A stretch of 64,000 bases of DNA from Pseudomonas sp. Ga0074129 (GTDB taxonomy: Bacteria; Pseudomonadota; Gammaproteobacteria; Pseudomonadales; Pseudomonadaceae): the NCBI GenBank assembly GCA_001465025.1, contig LNDO01000091.1, positions 34,771-98,770 on the forward strand, written 5' to 3'. Of this stretch, positions 1 through 7,869 are shown piece after piece. The notes beneath the pieces were generated by a model, which had not been told where the DNA came from, did not search any database, and saw only the letters and a list, made by a program, of their open reading frames with translations. Position 1 is the stretch's first letter, and each line of letters opens with the position of its first letter. A program made the translations under genes and the position numbers.

Positions 1-648
1 CAGCATCCCAACATTGTTCAGTGCACTGCCACGGTGACGGACATCGATGAGCGACGCATACGCCTGGATGATGGGCAATGGCTAAGGGCCGAGACCTTGA
101 TCCTGGCCAACGGTATCTATGCCCGCGAACTGTGTCCGGAGCTACCAATACAGGCAAAGAAAGGTCACCTGTTGATCACCGACCGCTACCCCGCTCGGGT
201 CAGTCATACCCTGGTGGAGCTGGGTTATGTCACCAGCGCGCATAACGCCAGCGGCCCTTCAGTGGCGGCCAATATCCAACCGCGCCCCACAGGCCAACTG
301 TTGATCGGCGCATCGCGCCAGTTTGACAGCAAGAGTTCCGAGGTAGAGCCCTTGATGCTGGCCAACATGCTGCGCCGCGCCGTCGACTATATGCCCGGAC
401 TGGCCGGGCTAAACGCCATCCGCGCCTGGACCGGCTTTCGCGCTGCCACCCCAGACGGACTGCCGCTGATCGGTGAGCACCCGCAGCGCCCAGGCCTTTG
501 GCTGGCGGTCGGCCACGAAGGTCTAGGGGTCACCACCGCGCCAGGCACCGCCGAACTGCTGGTCGCCCAACTGTTCAGCGAAACGGCGCCACTGACGCCG
601 GACGCCTATCTGCCACAGCGCTTTCTCGGAGCCAACCCATGCCTGTAG
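1..648 (+). CDS. lhpB: D-hydroxyproline dehydrogenase, FAD (DAO-family) subunit, 5' truncated by window edge
   Basis: The frame is open from base 1, so this is the C-terminal ~215 residues of a longer protein that starts outside the window. It shows the end of a glycine/D-amino-acid-oxidase fold: a substrate-domain stretch (AANIQPRPTGQLLIGASRQF), then the FAD-domain end GFRAATPDGLPLIGEHP and GHEGLGVTTAPGTAELL, typical of DAO-family dehydrogenases. It overlaps the next gene, a small [2Fe-2S] protein, and a BFD-type flavoprotein follows. That three-subunit order is the one known for the Pseudomonas D-hydroxyproline dehydrogenase, which oxidises cis-4-hydroxy-D-proline to pyrroline-4-hydroxy-2-carboxylate. 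The family assignment is from sequence; the substrate is inferred from the neighbouring pathway genes. Confidence 0.85.
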   Translation, partial: QHPNIVQCTATVTDIDERRIRLDDGQWLRAETLILANGIYARELCPELPIQAKKGHLLITDRYPARVSHTLVELGYVTSAHNASGPSVAANIQPRPTGQLLIGASRQFDSKSSEVEPLMLANMLRRAVDYMPGLAGLNAIRAWTGFRAATPDGLPLIGEHPQRPGLWLAVGHEGLGVTTAPGTAELLVAQLFSETAPLTPDAYLPQRFLGANPCL

Positions 649-872
649 TGATCCTGAATGGTCAACCGCTGCACGTCGGCGATGGCACGACAGTGGCCGC
701 CGCACTGAGATTGGGCGGGGACGGCAGTAGCCGCACCTCGGTCAGCAGCCAACGCCGCGCACCGCTGTGCGGCATGGGCGTGTGCCAGGAATGCCGGGTG
801 ACCATTAATGATCAACGGCGCCTGGCCTGCCAGACCCTCTGCCTTGAAGGCATGCGCGTGGAGAGCAGATGA
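639..872 (+). CDS. lhpF: [2Fe-2S] small subunit of D-hydroxyproline dehydrogenase
   Basis: A 77-residue ferredoxin-like protein. Four cysteines of a plant-type [2Fe-2S] site are visible as PLCGMGVCQECRV followed by LAC (C-x4-C-x2-C and a fourth Cys about 12 residues on). The ATG at 639 overlaps the end of the preceding flavoprotein gene, and its own stop overlaps the ATG of the next gene, so all three are translationally coupled. In related complexes such a small subunit (similar to the N-terminal part of SoxA or of HcnA) passes electrons between the two flavoproteins. Its assignment to hydroxyproline oxidation rests on the operon. Confidence 0.82.
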   Translation: MPVVILNGQPLHVGDGTTVAAALRLGGDGSSRTSVSSQRRAPLCGMGVCQECRVTINDQRRLACQTLCLEGMRVESR

Positions 873-2116
873 TGAACGTAGACATTCTGATCATTGGCGC
901 TGGCCCTGCTGGCATGGCGGCAGCCTTAGCAGCAGCACCCAGCGGGGCGCACATTGCCCTGCTCGACGATAACCCCAGCCCCGGCGGACAAATCTGGCGT
1001 GACGGCCCTCAGGCTCATCTGCCAGCTCAGGCACACGAGCAGCGCCAGCGTCTTGCCGCCCACAAGAACATCCAGTTGTTGACCGCCACACGCGTTGTGG
1101 CCCGGGCCGGCACCCGTGAATTGCTTGTGGAAAACGCCGAACGGGGTTGGGTGATTGCATACGGCAAATTAATCCTTTGCACGGGTGCCCGTGAACTGCT
1201 GCTGCCATTTCCGGGCTGGACGCTGCCGGGCGTGAGCGGAGCTGGCGGCCTGCAAGCCCTGGTCAAAGGCGGCCTGCCAATACGCGGTGAACGCGTTGTA
1301 GTCGCCGGCAGTGGCCCACTGTTGTTGGCCAGCGCGGCCACAGCGAAGAAAAATGGCGCACGCGTGCTGCATATCGCCGAGCAGGCTGAGTGGCGTGCCG
1401 TGGCTAACTTTGCCAAGCAACTGCCGCGCTGGCCGAACAAACTGCTGCAGGCTTTCAGCCTCTTCCATCCGCGTTACCGAGCAAACAGTCATGTTGTCGA
1501 GGCGTTGGGCGATGGCCGATTGGAAGCGGTTCGCCTGAACATCGACGGGCAAATCCGTGAAGTCGCCTGCGAGCGACTTGCCTGCGGCTTTGGCCTGATA
1601 CCCAACCTGCAACTCGCTCAGGCACTGGGCTGTGACATTGCCGATCAAGCGATTGCCGTGGACGCCTGGCAGGCCACCAGCCTGAGCAATGTCTACGCCG
1701 CTGGCGAAAGCACCGGTTTTGGCGGCTGCGAGAAGGCCCAGGTCGAAGGCGCTATCGCGGGCTACATGGCCGTCGACGCGCCACAAAACGCTCGCCTGCT
1801 ATGGCCACAGCGCGAGCGCTGGCAGGCTTTTGCCCGAGCGCTGGGCACAGCATTTACGCTCGGTGACGCGGTGAAGAACCTGGCCCAGCAAGACACCTTG
1901 CTGTGTCGCTGCGAGGACGTCCCCCTGTCCGCGCTGACTGGCCGCCAGAGCTGGAGCCAAGCCAAGCTGGCCAGCCGCTGCGGCATGGGTGCCTGCCAGG
2001 GGCGTATCTGCGGTGCAGCCAGCCAAGCGCTATTCGGCTGGGAACCGTTTGCCCCGCGCCCGCCATTCAGCCCTGCCCGTATCGAAACCCTACTGCAGTT
2101 GGATCAGCACAACTAA
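869..2116 (+). CDS. lhpE: D-hydroxyproline dehydrogenase, NAD(P)/FAD-dependent subunit with C-terminal BFD-type Fe-S domain
   Basis: A 415-residue flavoprotein. The N-terminus has the dinucleotide motif IIGAGPAGMAAAL, a second nucleotide motif lies at VVVAGSGPLLLASA, and AAGESTGFGG near residue 275 is the usual C-terminal FAD contact. The last ~80 residues form a BFD-like [2Fe-2S] domain with C-x-C (LCRCEDV) and C-x4-C (RCGMGACQGRICG). This architecture matches the alpha subunits of HcnB/SoxA-like and D-hydroxyproline dehydrogenase complexes. The ATG overlaps the stop of the ferredoxin gene by four bases. The complex probably feeds electrons from D-hydroxyproline to the respiratory chain. No epimerase for 4-hydroxyproline is visible downstream; it probably lies left of the window. 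Confidence 0.85.
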   Translation: MMNVDILIIGAGPAGMAAALAAAPSGAHIALLDDNPSPGGQIWRDGPQAHLPAQAHEQRQRLAAHKNIQLLTATRVVARAGTRELLVENAERGWVIAYGKLILCTGARELLLPFPGWTLPGVSGAGGLQALVKGGLPIRGERVVVAGSGPLLLASAATAKKNGARVLHIAEQAEWRAVANFAKQLPRWPNKLLQAFSLFHPRYRANSHVVEALGDGRLEAVRLNIDGQIREVACERLACGFGLIPNLQLAQALGCDIADQAIAVDAWQATSLSNVYAAGESTGFGGCEKAQVEGAIAGYMAVDAPQNARLLWPQRERWQAFARALGTAFTLGDAVKNLAQQDTLLCRCEDVPLSALTGRQSWSQAKLASRCGMGACQGRICGAASQALFGWEPFAPRPPFSPARIETLLQLDQHN

Positions 2117-2180
2117 CCACGGCCGCGGCCTGTTCAGGCATGCGGCCAGGCCTTATTCTGCGGTCAATCGCGGAGCCGCC

Positions 2181-2951
2181 ATGCCCACCCCCAGCAACCC
2201 ACTGCACCTTCTACCCACCAGCAATGCTGTTGATATCTCCGGCCTGGTGAGCAGCCTGCAAGCCATTGCGCCGTTGCTTGACGCACTGCTGGGCGTGGTT
2301 TTTTTTATCAAGGATCACAACGCCCGCTATCTGCTACTCAACCAAACCTTGGTGCAACGCCTGGGTTGCAAGGATAAGCAGCAACTCCTTGGCCACACCG
2401 CCGAAGAAGTCTTCCCCAACCGCCTTGGCGCGCTCTATACCGCTCAGGACTTGCACGTGCTGAATGCCGGCACGCGGCTCGACAACCAACTGGAGCTTCA
2501 TCTCTATCCCGGCCGCCAACCCGGCTGGTGCCTGACCCACAAGCTGCCCTTGCGTGATGTCGAGGGCAAGATCATTGGCATGGCCGGTGTTTCCTGTGAC
2601 CTGCCCAGCGCTAACTCCCAGCACCCCGCCTACCCGAAAGTCGCTGCCGTCGATGCCCATATAAAGCAGCACTTTGCGCAGAACATCAGCCTGAACGAAC
2701 TGACAACCATTGCCGGGCTCTCCGTGGCGCAACTGGAGCGCCATTGCCAGCGCATTTTCCAGCTCAGCCCACGGCAGATGATCCATAAGGCACGCCTCGG
2801 CGCCGCGACCCAGTTGCTGGGAGAACACTTGCCCATCACCGAGATCGCGCTGCGCTGTGGTTACACCGATCACAGCGCCTTCAGTCGCCAGTTCAAAGCG
2901 CATACCGGTCTGTCCCCCAGCCAGTACCGCGAGTCGCTGCAAAACCGCTGA
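2181..2951 (+). CDS. lhpR: AraC-family regulator with N-terminal PAS-like sensor (LhpR-like)
   Basis: A 256-residue regulator. Residues ~25-140 read as a PAS fold (VVFFIKDHNARYLLLN..., a PAS-typical start, ending in GMAGVSCDL). Residues ~155-256 are an AraC HTH pair with the conserved second-helix end ITEIALRCGYTDHSAFSRQF and TGLSPSQYRES. I chose the ATG at 2181 because it follows CGGAG at good spacing; the longer frame upstream overlaps the dehydrogenase gene and lacks a good ribosome site. Position and type match, from memory, the AraC regulator LhpR that controls hydroxyproline catabolism in P. aeruginosa (next to the transporter operon). A PAS rather than a cupin sensor is uncommon in AraC proteins; the ligand is unknown from sequence. 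Confidence 0.75.
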   Translation: MPTPSNPLHLLPTSNAVDISGLVSSLQAIAPLLDALLGVVFFIKDHNARYLLLNQTLVQRLGCKDKQQLLGHTAEEVFPNRLGALYTAQDLHVLNAGTRLDNQLELHLYPGRQPGWCLTHKLPLRDVEGKIIGMAGVSCDLPSANSQHPAYPKVAAVDAHIKQHFAQNISLNELTTIAGLSVAQLERHCQRIFQLSPRQMIHKARLGAATQLLGEHLPITEIALRCGYTDHSAFSRQFKAHTGLSPSQYRESLQNR

Positions 2952-3118
2952 GCGCCTCTCTAGTGTGCACGCTTCCCACAACCTGCTCCGTTAGGTAACA
3001 GCCGCGTAGCCATGCCCGTTACACCGCCGGTGTTAACGCTATAAACGCCGCCGCTTCAATCTTAAATTTTCTATATAAAACAGATACTTATTAAAAAATA
3101 AAGCTCACTAGCGGCATG

Positions 3119-3134
3119 TGGCACGTGCAATGCA
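3119..3134 (+). promoter_or_regulatory. Candidate sigma-54 (-24/-12) promoter of the hydroxyproline transport operon
   Basis: TGGCACGTGCAATGCA matches the RpoN consensus TGGCACG-N4-TTGCW at every fixed position except the first T of the -12 box. The GG and GC dinucleotides are correctly spaced. It points at the binding-protein gene starting at 3214 and would start transcription near 3146. The upstream 60 bp (3055-3110) are very AT-rich, which would suit DNA bending, but no enhancer pair was identified. An activator of the NtrC class is not encoded nearby. Confidence 0.5.
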
Positions 3135-3143
3135 TATTTAATA

Positions 3144-3153
3144 TCGTATACGA
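3144..3153. promoter_or_regulatory. Palindromic operator TCGTATACGA upstream of the transporter operon
   Basis: A perfect 10-bp palindrome in the 262-bp gap between the AraC gene and the binding-protein gene. It lies at the expected transcription start of the sigma-54-like promoter. The same 13 bases (TCGTATACGAAAT) recur upstream of the deaminase gene at 9010. The GTATAC core is typical of FadR-subfamily GntR operators, but such a regulator is not visible in this island. Confidence 0.55.
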
Positions 3154-3213
3154 AATCCGATACACGCAGCGTCACTCCTAATCTGCCACACGCACGAGAA
3201 AAGAGAGATACCC

Positions 3214-4032
3214 ATGAAAAAACCACTATTGGCTGCAACCGCTTTTGCACTCCTAAGCGGCTCCTTGATCAGTAATGCCCATGCCGACAAGCTCGACGAC
3301 ATCATTGGCTCCGGCAAGCTGCGTTGCGCTGTAACGCTGGACTTCCCACCTATGGGTTTCCGTGACGAGAAGAACCAGCCCGCAGGATTTGATGTGGATT
3401 ATTGCAACGACCTGGCCAGCGTTTTGGGGGTCAAAGCCGAGGTGGTGGAAACGCCATTCCCAGACCGCATCCCAGCACTGGTTTCCGGGCGCGCTGACGT
3501 GATCGTCGCCTCCACCTCCGACACCCTGGAACGCGCCAAAACCGTGGGCATGACCATGCCTTACTTCGCCTTCCAGATGGTGGTATTGACCCGCGAAGAC
3601 ACCGGCATAACGGGCTATGACGACCTCAAGGGACGCCCGGTCGGCAATACCAGCGGCACCTACGAGGCCATCGCCCTGGAAAAGGACGTGAAAAGCTGGG
3701 GCAGCGGTAGCTTTCGCGCCTACCAGAACCAGAACGACACCATTTTGGCCGTAGCCCAGGGTCATATCGACGCCACCGTTGTCACCAATACCGTGGCCGC
3801 CGCCACCCTTAAATCGGGCAAGTACAAAGGCCTCAAGGTCGTTGGCGATGCGCCCTATGTGGTCGATTACGTGTCCCTGGCAGCCAAGCGGAACGAATAC
3901 GGCCTGATCAACTACCTCAACCTGTTCGTCAACCAGCAAGTGCGTAGCGGCCGCTATCAAGAACTGTGGACCAAGTGGGTGGGCGATGAAATCAGCCCGG
4001 CCAACTTGACCGTCCCTGGCGTGTATTACTGA
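3214..4032 (+). CDS. Amino-acid ABC transporter substrate-binding protein (hydroxyproline uptake)
   Basis: A 272-residue periplasmic binding protein of the polar amino acid family (SBP_bac_3). It begins with a signal peptide (MKKPLLAATAFALLSGSLISNAHA, cleavage near residue 24). The mature part starts DIIGSGKLRCAVTLDFPPMGF and contains the family motif GFDVDYCNDLA and GRADVIVASTSDTLERAKTVGMTMPY. The ATG follows a purine-rich AAAGAGAGA site. It is the first gene of an operon with two permeases and an ATPase (5818-7859); the dehydratase gene at 4058 is inserted between binding protein and permeases. In P. aeruginosa PAO1 the same gene order, from memory PA1260 to PA1254, serves hydroxyproline uptake, so hydroxyproline isomers are the likely ligand. 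Confidence 0.85.
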   Translation: MKKPLLAATAFALLSGSLISNAHADKLDDIIGSGKLRCAVTLDFPPMGFRDEKNQPAGFDVDYCNDLASVLGVKAEVVETPFPDRIPALVSGRADVIVASTSDTLERAKTVGMTMPYFAFQMVVLTREDTGITGYDDLKGRPVGNTSGTYEAIALEKDVKSWGSGSFRAYQNQNDTILAVAQGHIDATVVTNTVAAATLKSGKYKGLKVVGDAPYVVDYVSLAAKRNEYGLINYLNLFVNQQVRSGRYQELWTKWVGDEISPANLTVPGVYY

Positions 4033-4057
4033 CCGATCGCGCTCGGGAGCGAGAAGT

Positions 4058-5806
4058 ATGTCTACAACAAGAATCACGGGCCGCAGTCTGGTGGCCGGTC
4101 GTGGGCAGGGCAGCCTGCTCTGGGCCGATCAGGGTCTGAGTTTCTGGGGGGGTGTCGATCCGTTCAGCGCGGAGGTGATCGATCGACACCACCCGCTGAG
4201 CGGTCAATCGCTGGCCGGGCGCATTCTGGCCATTCCCAGCGGACGCGGCTCCTGCACAGGCAGCAGCGTCCTGCTGGAGTTGATCCTCAACGGCCCGGCA
4301 CCTGCAGCGCTGGTGCTGGCCGAACCCGACGAAATTCTCACCCTCGGCGCGCTGGTCGCCGAGCAGGTGTTTAACGTGCAACTGCCGGTGCTGTGCATTG
4401 GCCATGCGGCCTTCGCCGACCTGCAACAGCATGCTGGCCGTACCGTGCGCATCGACGGCGAGCACTTACAACTTATTAACAGCACACCAGACGACCTCTG
4501 GTGCGCCGAGCCCATCGCGGCCACAGAAAGACCGCATACCTCGCTTTCACTGAATGCGCGCGACCAGGCCCTGCTCGCCGGCGAGTCCGGTAAGGCTGCC
4601 CAGGTGGCCATGCAGCTGGTGGTGCGTATGGCTGAATTGATGGGGGCAACCGAGCTGCTGGATGTGACGCAGGCGCATATCGACGGCTGCATCTACACCG
4701 GTCCAGCCTGTCTGCGTTTCGCCCAACAACTGCGCGACTGGGGGGCTGCGGTCTGCATACCGACCACCCTCAACGCAATCTCGGTGGACCAACGCCAGTG
4801 GCGCGCCCTCGGCATTGATCCGGCGTTTGGCGAACCCGCCAGCGAACTGGGCGATGTGTACATGGCAATGGGTGCGCAACTCAGCTTCACCTGCGCACCC
4901 TATGTGCTGGACAGCGCGCCGGCACTGGGTGAACAGATCGTCTGGGCCGAATCCAACGCGGTGGTGTACGCCAACAGCGTGCTGGGTGCGCGCACCCTCA
5001 AGTACCCGGACTACATGGACATCTGCATCGCCCTGACCGGCCGTGCACCGCGTTGTGGCGCGCATCTCGACGAGGGCCGCAGTGCGACGTTGCTCATTGA
5101 TGTGCAGTACCCGCAAACGCCGGATGACAGCTTCTGGCCCTTGCTCGGCTACCACATAGGTTTGCTGGCAGGCCGCGAGATACCGCTGCTGACCGGTCTG
5201 GAACAGAGCGGTGCCAGCCACGACGACCTGAAAGCATTCGGCGCCACCTTCGCCACCACCTCGGCGGCACCCATGTTCCATATCGCCGGTATTACTCCGG
5301 AAGCCCGCGATGCCACGCGTGGGCAAGGGTTGCTGCGCACCCTGCGCGTGACTAACGCCGAACTGATGCAAAGCTGGCAGGCGCTCAATAGTGCTGAGGA
5401 TGAGCAGGTGCCTTTGGTCGCGCTTGGCAACCCACACTGCTCGTTAACCGAGTTAGCCCGTCTAGCAGCGCTCTGCACGGGCCGGCAAAAGCACCCGGAC
5501 AGCGCATTGGTGGTGACCTGTGGCCGTGCCGTGCACGAACGGGCTGACGCCGCCGGCTACCTGGCAACACTGCGTCAGTTCGGTGCCGAGGTACTCACCG
5601 ACACCTGCTGGTGCATGTTGGGCGAGCCGGTGGTGCCACGGCAGACGCACAGCCTGATGACCAACTCAGGCAAATACGCCCATTACGCCCCGGGGCTGGT
5701 TGGCCGACAGGTGCACTTCGGCAGCCTTGCCGCGTGTGTAGAGGCTGCGTGCAGTGGACGAAACCCGCAGCAAATGCCCGCTTGGCTTGCCACCCTTCAA
5801 CCCTAA
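4058..5806 (+). CDS. lhpI: cis-3-hydroxy-L-proline dehydratase, aconitase-X family, fused small and large subunits
   Basis: A 582-residue fusion. Residues ~1-140 are the AcnX small-subunit domain (DUF126; SGQSLAGRILAIPSGRGSCTGSSVL near 46-70), and ~150-582 the large-subunit domain (DUF521). Conserved pieces include TYTG-like CIYTGPACLRFAQ, TCAPYVLDSAPALGEQIVWAESNAVVYANSVLGART, the cysteine-bearing GNPHCSL, DTCWCMLGEP, and LMTNSGKYAHYAPG near the end. Cysteines in the last two regions are the type used for the Fe-S or metal site in this family. Family members of this fused type in Azospirillum and P. aeruginosa dehydrate cis-3-hydroxy-L-proline to pyrroline-2-carboxylate. Its position inside the transporter operon supports that role. 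Confidence 0.85.
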   Translation: MSTTRITGRSLVAGRGQGSLLWADQGLSFWGGVDPFSAEVIDRHHPLSGQSLAGRILAIPSGRGSCTGSSVLLELILNGPAPAALVLAEPDEILTLGALVAEQVFNVQLPVLCIGHAAFADLQQHAGRTVRIDGEHLQLINSTPDDLWCAEPIAATERPHTSLSLNARDQALLAGESGKAAQVAMQLVVRMAELMGATELLDVTQAHIDGCIYTGPACLRFAQQLRDWGAAVCIPTTLNAISVDQRQWRALGIDPAFGEPASELGDVYMAMGAQLSFTCAPYVLDSAPALGEQIVWAESNAVVYANSVLGARTLKYPDYMDICIALTGRAPRCGAHLDEGRSATLLIDVQYPQTPDDSFWPLLGYHIGLLAGREIPLLTGLEQSGASHDDLKAFGATFATTSAAPMFHIAGITPEARDATRGQGLLRTLRVTNAELMQSWQALNSAEDEQVPLVALGNPHCSLTELARLAALCTGRQKHPDSALVVTCGRAVHERADAAGYLATLRQFGAEVLTDTCWCMLGEPVVPRQTHSLMTNSGKYAHYAPGLVGRQVHFGSLAACVEAACSGRNPQQMPAWLATLQP

Positions 5807-5817
5807 GGACGCCACTG

Positions 5818-6483
5818 ATGTTCGATTACAACTTCCAATGGCATGTCGCGCTCAAGGCACTGCCGGACATGCTGGCTGGTGCCTGGGTAACGCTGGAAAC
5901 CGCCGCCTTATCGATGCTGATCGGTACGTTTATCGCCCTGTTGCTGACGCTGATGCGCCAGCAAGAGAACCTGCTGCTGCGCGGCTTCGCCGAGACTTGG
6001 GTGTCAATTGCACGCAATACACCGTCGCTGTTCCAGATCTACATCCTCTACTTCGGCCTGGGCGCTTTCGGCCTGCATGTCAGCTCGTGGTTGGCGTTGC
6101 TGGCCGGTATCACCTTCAACAACGCCGGGTATCTGGCGGAAAACTTCCGTGGCGGTCTTAAGGCTGTACCGGAGACTCAGATGCGCGCCGCACGGTCGCT
6201 GGGCATGAACGCCTTCCAGGCCTATCGCCTGATCATCATCCCGCAGCTATTACGCATCGTTTTCCACCCGCTATCGAACCAGATGGTTTGGGCGGTGCTG
6301 ATGACATCACTTGGCGTGATCGTGGGGTTAAACAACGACCTCACTGGTGTGACTCAGGACTACAACGTTAAGACCTTCCGCACCTTCGAGTACTTCGCCC
6401 TGGCAGCAGTGCTCTATTACCTGATCGCCAAGACCATCGTACTCAGCGCTCGGCTCATGGCCTGGCGGCTGTTCCGCTACTGA
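5818..6483 (+). CDS. Amino-acid ABC transporter permease
   Basis: A 221-residue inner-membrane permease of the His/Glu/Gln/Arg/opine family (HisM/GlnP type). The N-terminus MFDYNFQWHVALKALPDMLAGAWVTLETAALSML is characteristic. The cytoplasmic EAA loop, which contacts the ATPase, is visible as ENFRGGLKAVPETQMRAARSLGMNAFQAYRLIIIPQ (about residues 108-143). The ATG at 5818 has AAGGAC upstream and follows the dehydratase stop by 11 bases. It pairs with the next permease to form a heterodimeric channel. Confidence 0.87.
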   Translation: MFDYNFQWHVALKALPDMLAGAWVTLETAALSMLIGTFIALLLTLMRQQENLLLRGFAETWVSIARNTPSLFQIYILYFGLGAFGLHVSSWLALLAGITFNNAGYLAENFRGGLKAVPETQMRAARSLGMNAFQAYRLIIIPQLLRIVFHPLSNQMVWAVLMTSLGVIVGLNNDLTGVTQDYNVKTFRTFEYFALAAVLYYLIAKTIVLSARLMAWRLFRY

Positions 6484-6493
6484 GGATCACGTC

Positions 6494-7144
6494 ATGTTCT
6501 CTACAAGTCTGACCGCCAGCGACCTGCTCTTTATGCTTCAGGGCGCCTGGGTCACCGTGCAACTGACCGCGGCCGCCATGGTGATTGGTACCTTGGCCGG
6601 GGTGATATGCGGCCTGCTACGCGCCGCCCTGCCCAAAGCCAGTTTGCCGCTGGCCTGGGTGCTGGATGTGTTTCGCAGCGTGCCGCTGCTGATCCAGTTC
6701 GTCCTGTTCAACTCGATGAAAAGTATCGCCGGGCTGGATATCAGCGCCTTTACCGTCGGCTGCCTGGTACTCGGGGTTTATGCCGCCGCCTTCTGCAGCG
6801 AGATCGTGCGCAGTGGTATTCAGGCCGTCCCGGCCAACCTGCGTCGCGCGGGCCGCTCTTTGGGCATGAGCTACTGGCAGGACTTGCGCTATGTGGTGCT
6901 GCCACTGGCCACGCGCGTGGCCTTTCCGGGTTGGCTCAACCTGGCGCTTAGCGTGATGAAAGACACCGCTCTGGTGATGTGGATTGGCATCTTCGAGCTG
7001 ATGCGCACCTCGCAAAGCGTCGTCACCCGTATTCAGGAGCCGCTGTTGGTGCTCTGCATCGCGGGTCTTATCTATTACTTCATGAGTTTGCTGGTGGCCC
7101 AGCTGGGTAACCGTCTGGAAAAAAGGTGGCAGGAAAATGATTGA
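6494..7144 (+). CDS. Amino-acid ABC transporter permease
   Basis: A 216-residue second permease of the same family, with LLFMLQGAWVTVQLTAAAMVIG at the start, the conserved FRSVPLLIQFVLFNS and the EAA loop IVRSGIQAVPANLRRAGRSLGMSYWQDLRYVVLP near residues 98-131. GAGGATCA precedes the ATG. Its end overlaps the ATPase gene by eight bases, showing translational coupling. Presence of two distinct permeases matches the usual layout of polar amino-acid importers. Confidence 0.87.
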   Translation: MFSTSLTASDLLFMLQGAWVTVQLTAAAMVIGTLAGVICGLLRAALPKASLPLAWVLDVFRSVPLLIQFVLFNSMKSIAGLDISAFTVGCLVLGVYAAAFCSEIVRSGIQAVPANLRRAGRSLGMSYWQDLRYVVLPLATRVAFPGWLNLALSVMKDTALVMWIGIFELMRTSQSVVTRIQEPLLVLCIAGLIYYFMSLLVAQLGNRLEKRWQEND

Positions 7145-7859
7145 AATCGACAAGGTGCATAAGTCCTTTGGCGACCTGGAAGTGGTCAAGGGCGTCAGCC
7201 TGACGGTGAACAAGGGTGAGGTGGTGTCGATCATCGGCGGTTCCGGGTCAGGCAAGTCCACCCTGCTGATGTGCATCAACGGCCTGGAGCCGATCCAGCG
7301 CGGCAGCATTCGCGTGGATGGCACCGAGGTGCACGCCAAAGGCACCGACCTGAATCGGCTGCGGCAGAAGATCGGCATCGTGTTCCAGCAGTGGAACGCC
7401 TTTCCCCACCTGACCGTGCTGGAGAATGTGATGCTCGCGCCGCGCAAAGTGCTCGGCCTGAGCAAACAGGACGCCGAAGCCATGGCCGTTAAACAGCTCA
7501 CTCACGTGGGCCTGGCGGACAAACTCAAGGTCTTTCCCGGCAAGCTCTCCGGCGGCCAGCAGCAGCGCATGGCCATCGCCCGCGCACTGGCCATGAGCCC
7601 GGATTACATGCTGTTCGATGAAGCAACCAGTGCGCTTGATCCGCAATTAGTCGGTGAGGTGCTGGATACCATGCGCCTGCTCGCCGAAGACGGCATGACC
7701 ATGATTCTGGTGACTCATGAGATCCGCTTTGCCCGCGACGTGTCCGACCGCGTGGCGTTCTTTCGCAATGGCCTGGTGCATGAGATTGGTACCCCGGATC
7801 AGGTCATTGGCAACCCGCAGAAAGCCGAAACTGCTGACTTCCTGAAGTCGGTCAACTGA
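7137..7859 (+). CDS. Amino-acid ABC transporter ATP-binding protein
   Basis: A 240-residue ATPase of the GlnQ/HisP type. It shows the Walker A motif GGSGSGKST, the Q-loop [17 protein letters not shown], the signature [16 protein letters not shown], the Walker [18 protein letters not shown] and the H-loop [15 protein letters not shown]. It is the energising subunit for the permeases and binding protein of this operon. The remaining operon continues with a proline-racemase-family enzyme ten bases on. Confidence 0.9.
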   Translation: MIEIDKVHKSFGDLEVVKGVSLTVNKGEVVSIIGGSGSGKSTLLMCINGLEPIQRGSIRVDGTEVHAKGTDLNRLRQKIGIVFQQWNAFPHLTVLENVMLAPRKVLGLSKQDAEAMAVKQLTHVGLADKLKVFPGKLSGGQQQRMAIARALAMSPDYMLFDEATSALDPQLVGEVLDTMRLLAEDGMTMILVTHEIRFARDVSDRVAFFRNGLVHEIGTPDQVIGNPQKAETADFLKSVN

Positions 7860-7869
7860 GAAAACCAAC

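Noticed and set aside
2952-3110. AT-rich tract as a replication or horizontally acquired segment
   Set aside because: It is only about 50 bp rich in A/T within a promoter region; no repeats or boundary signs.
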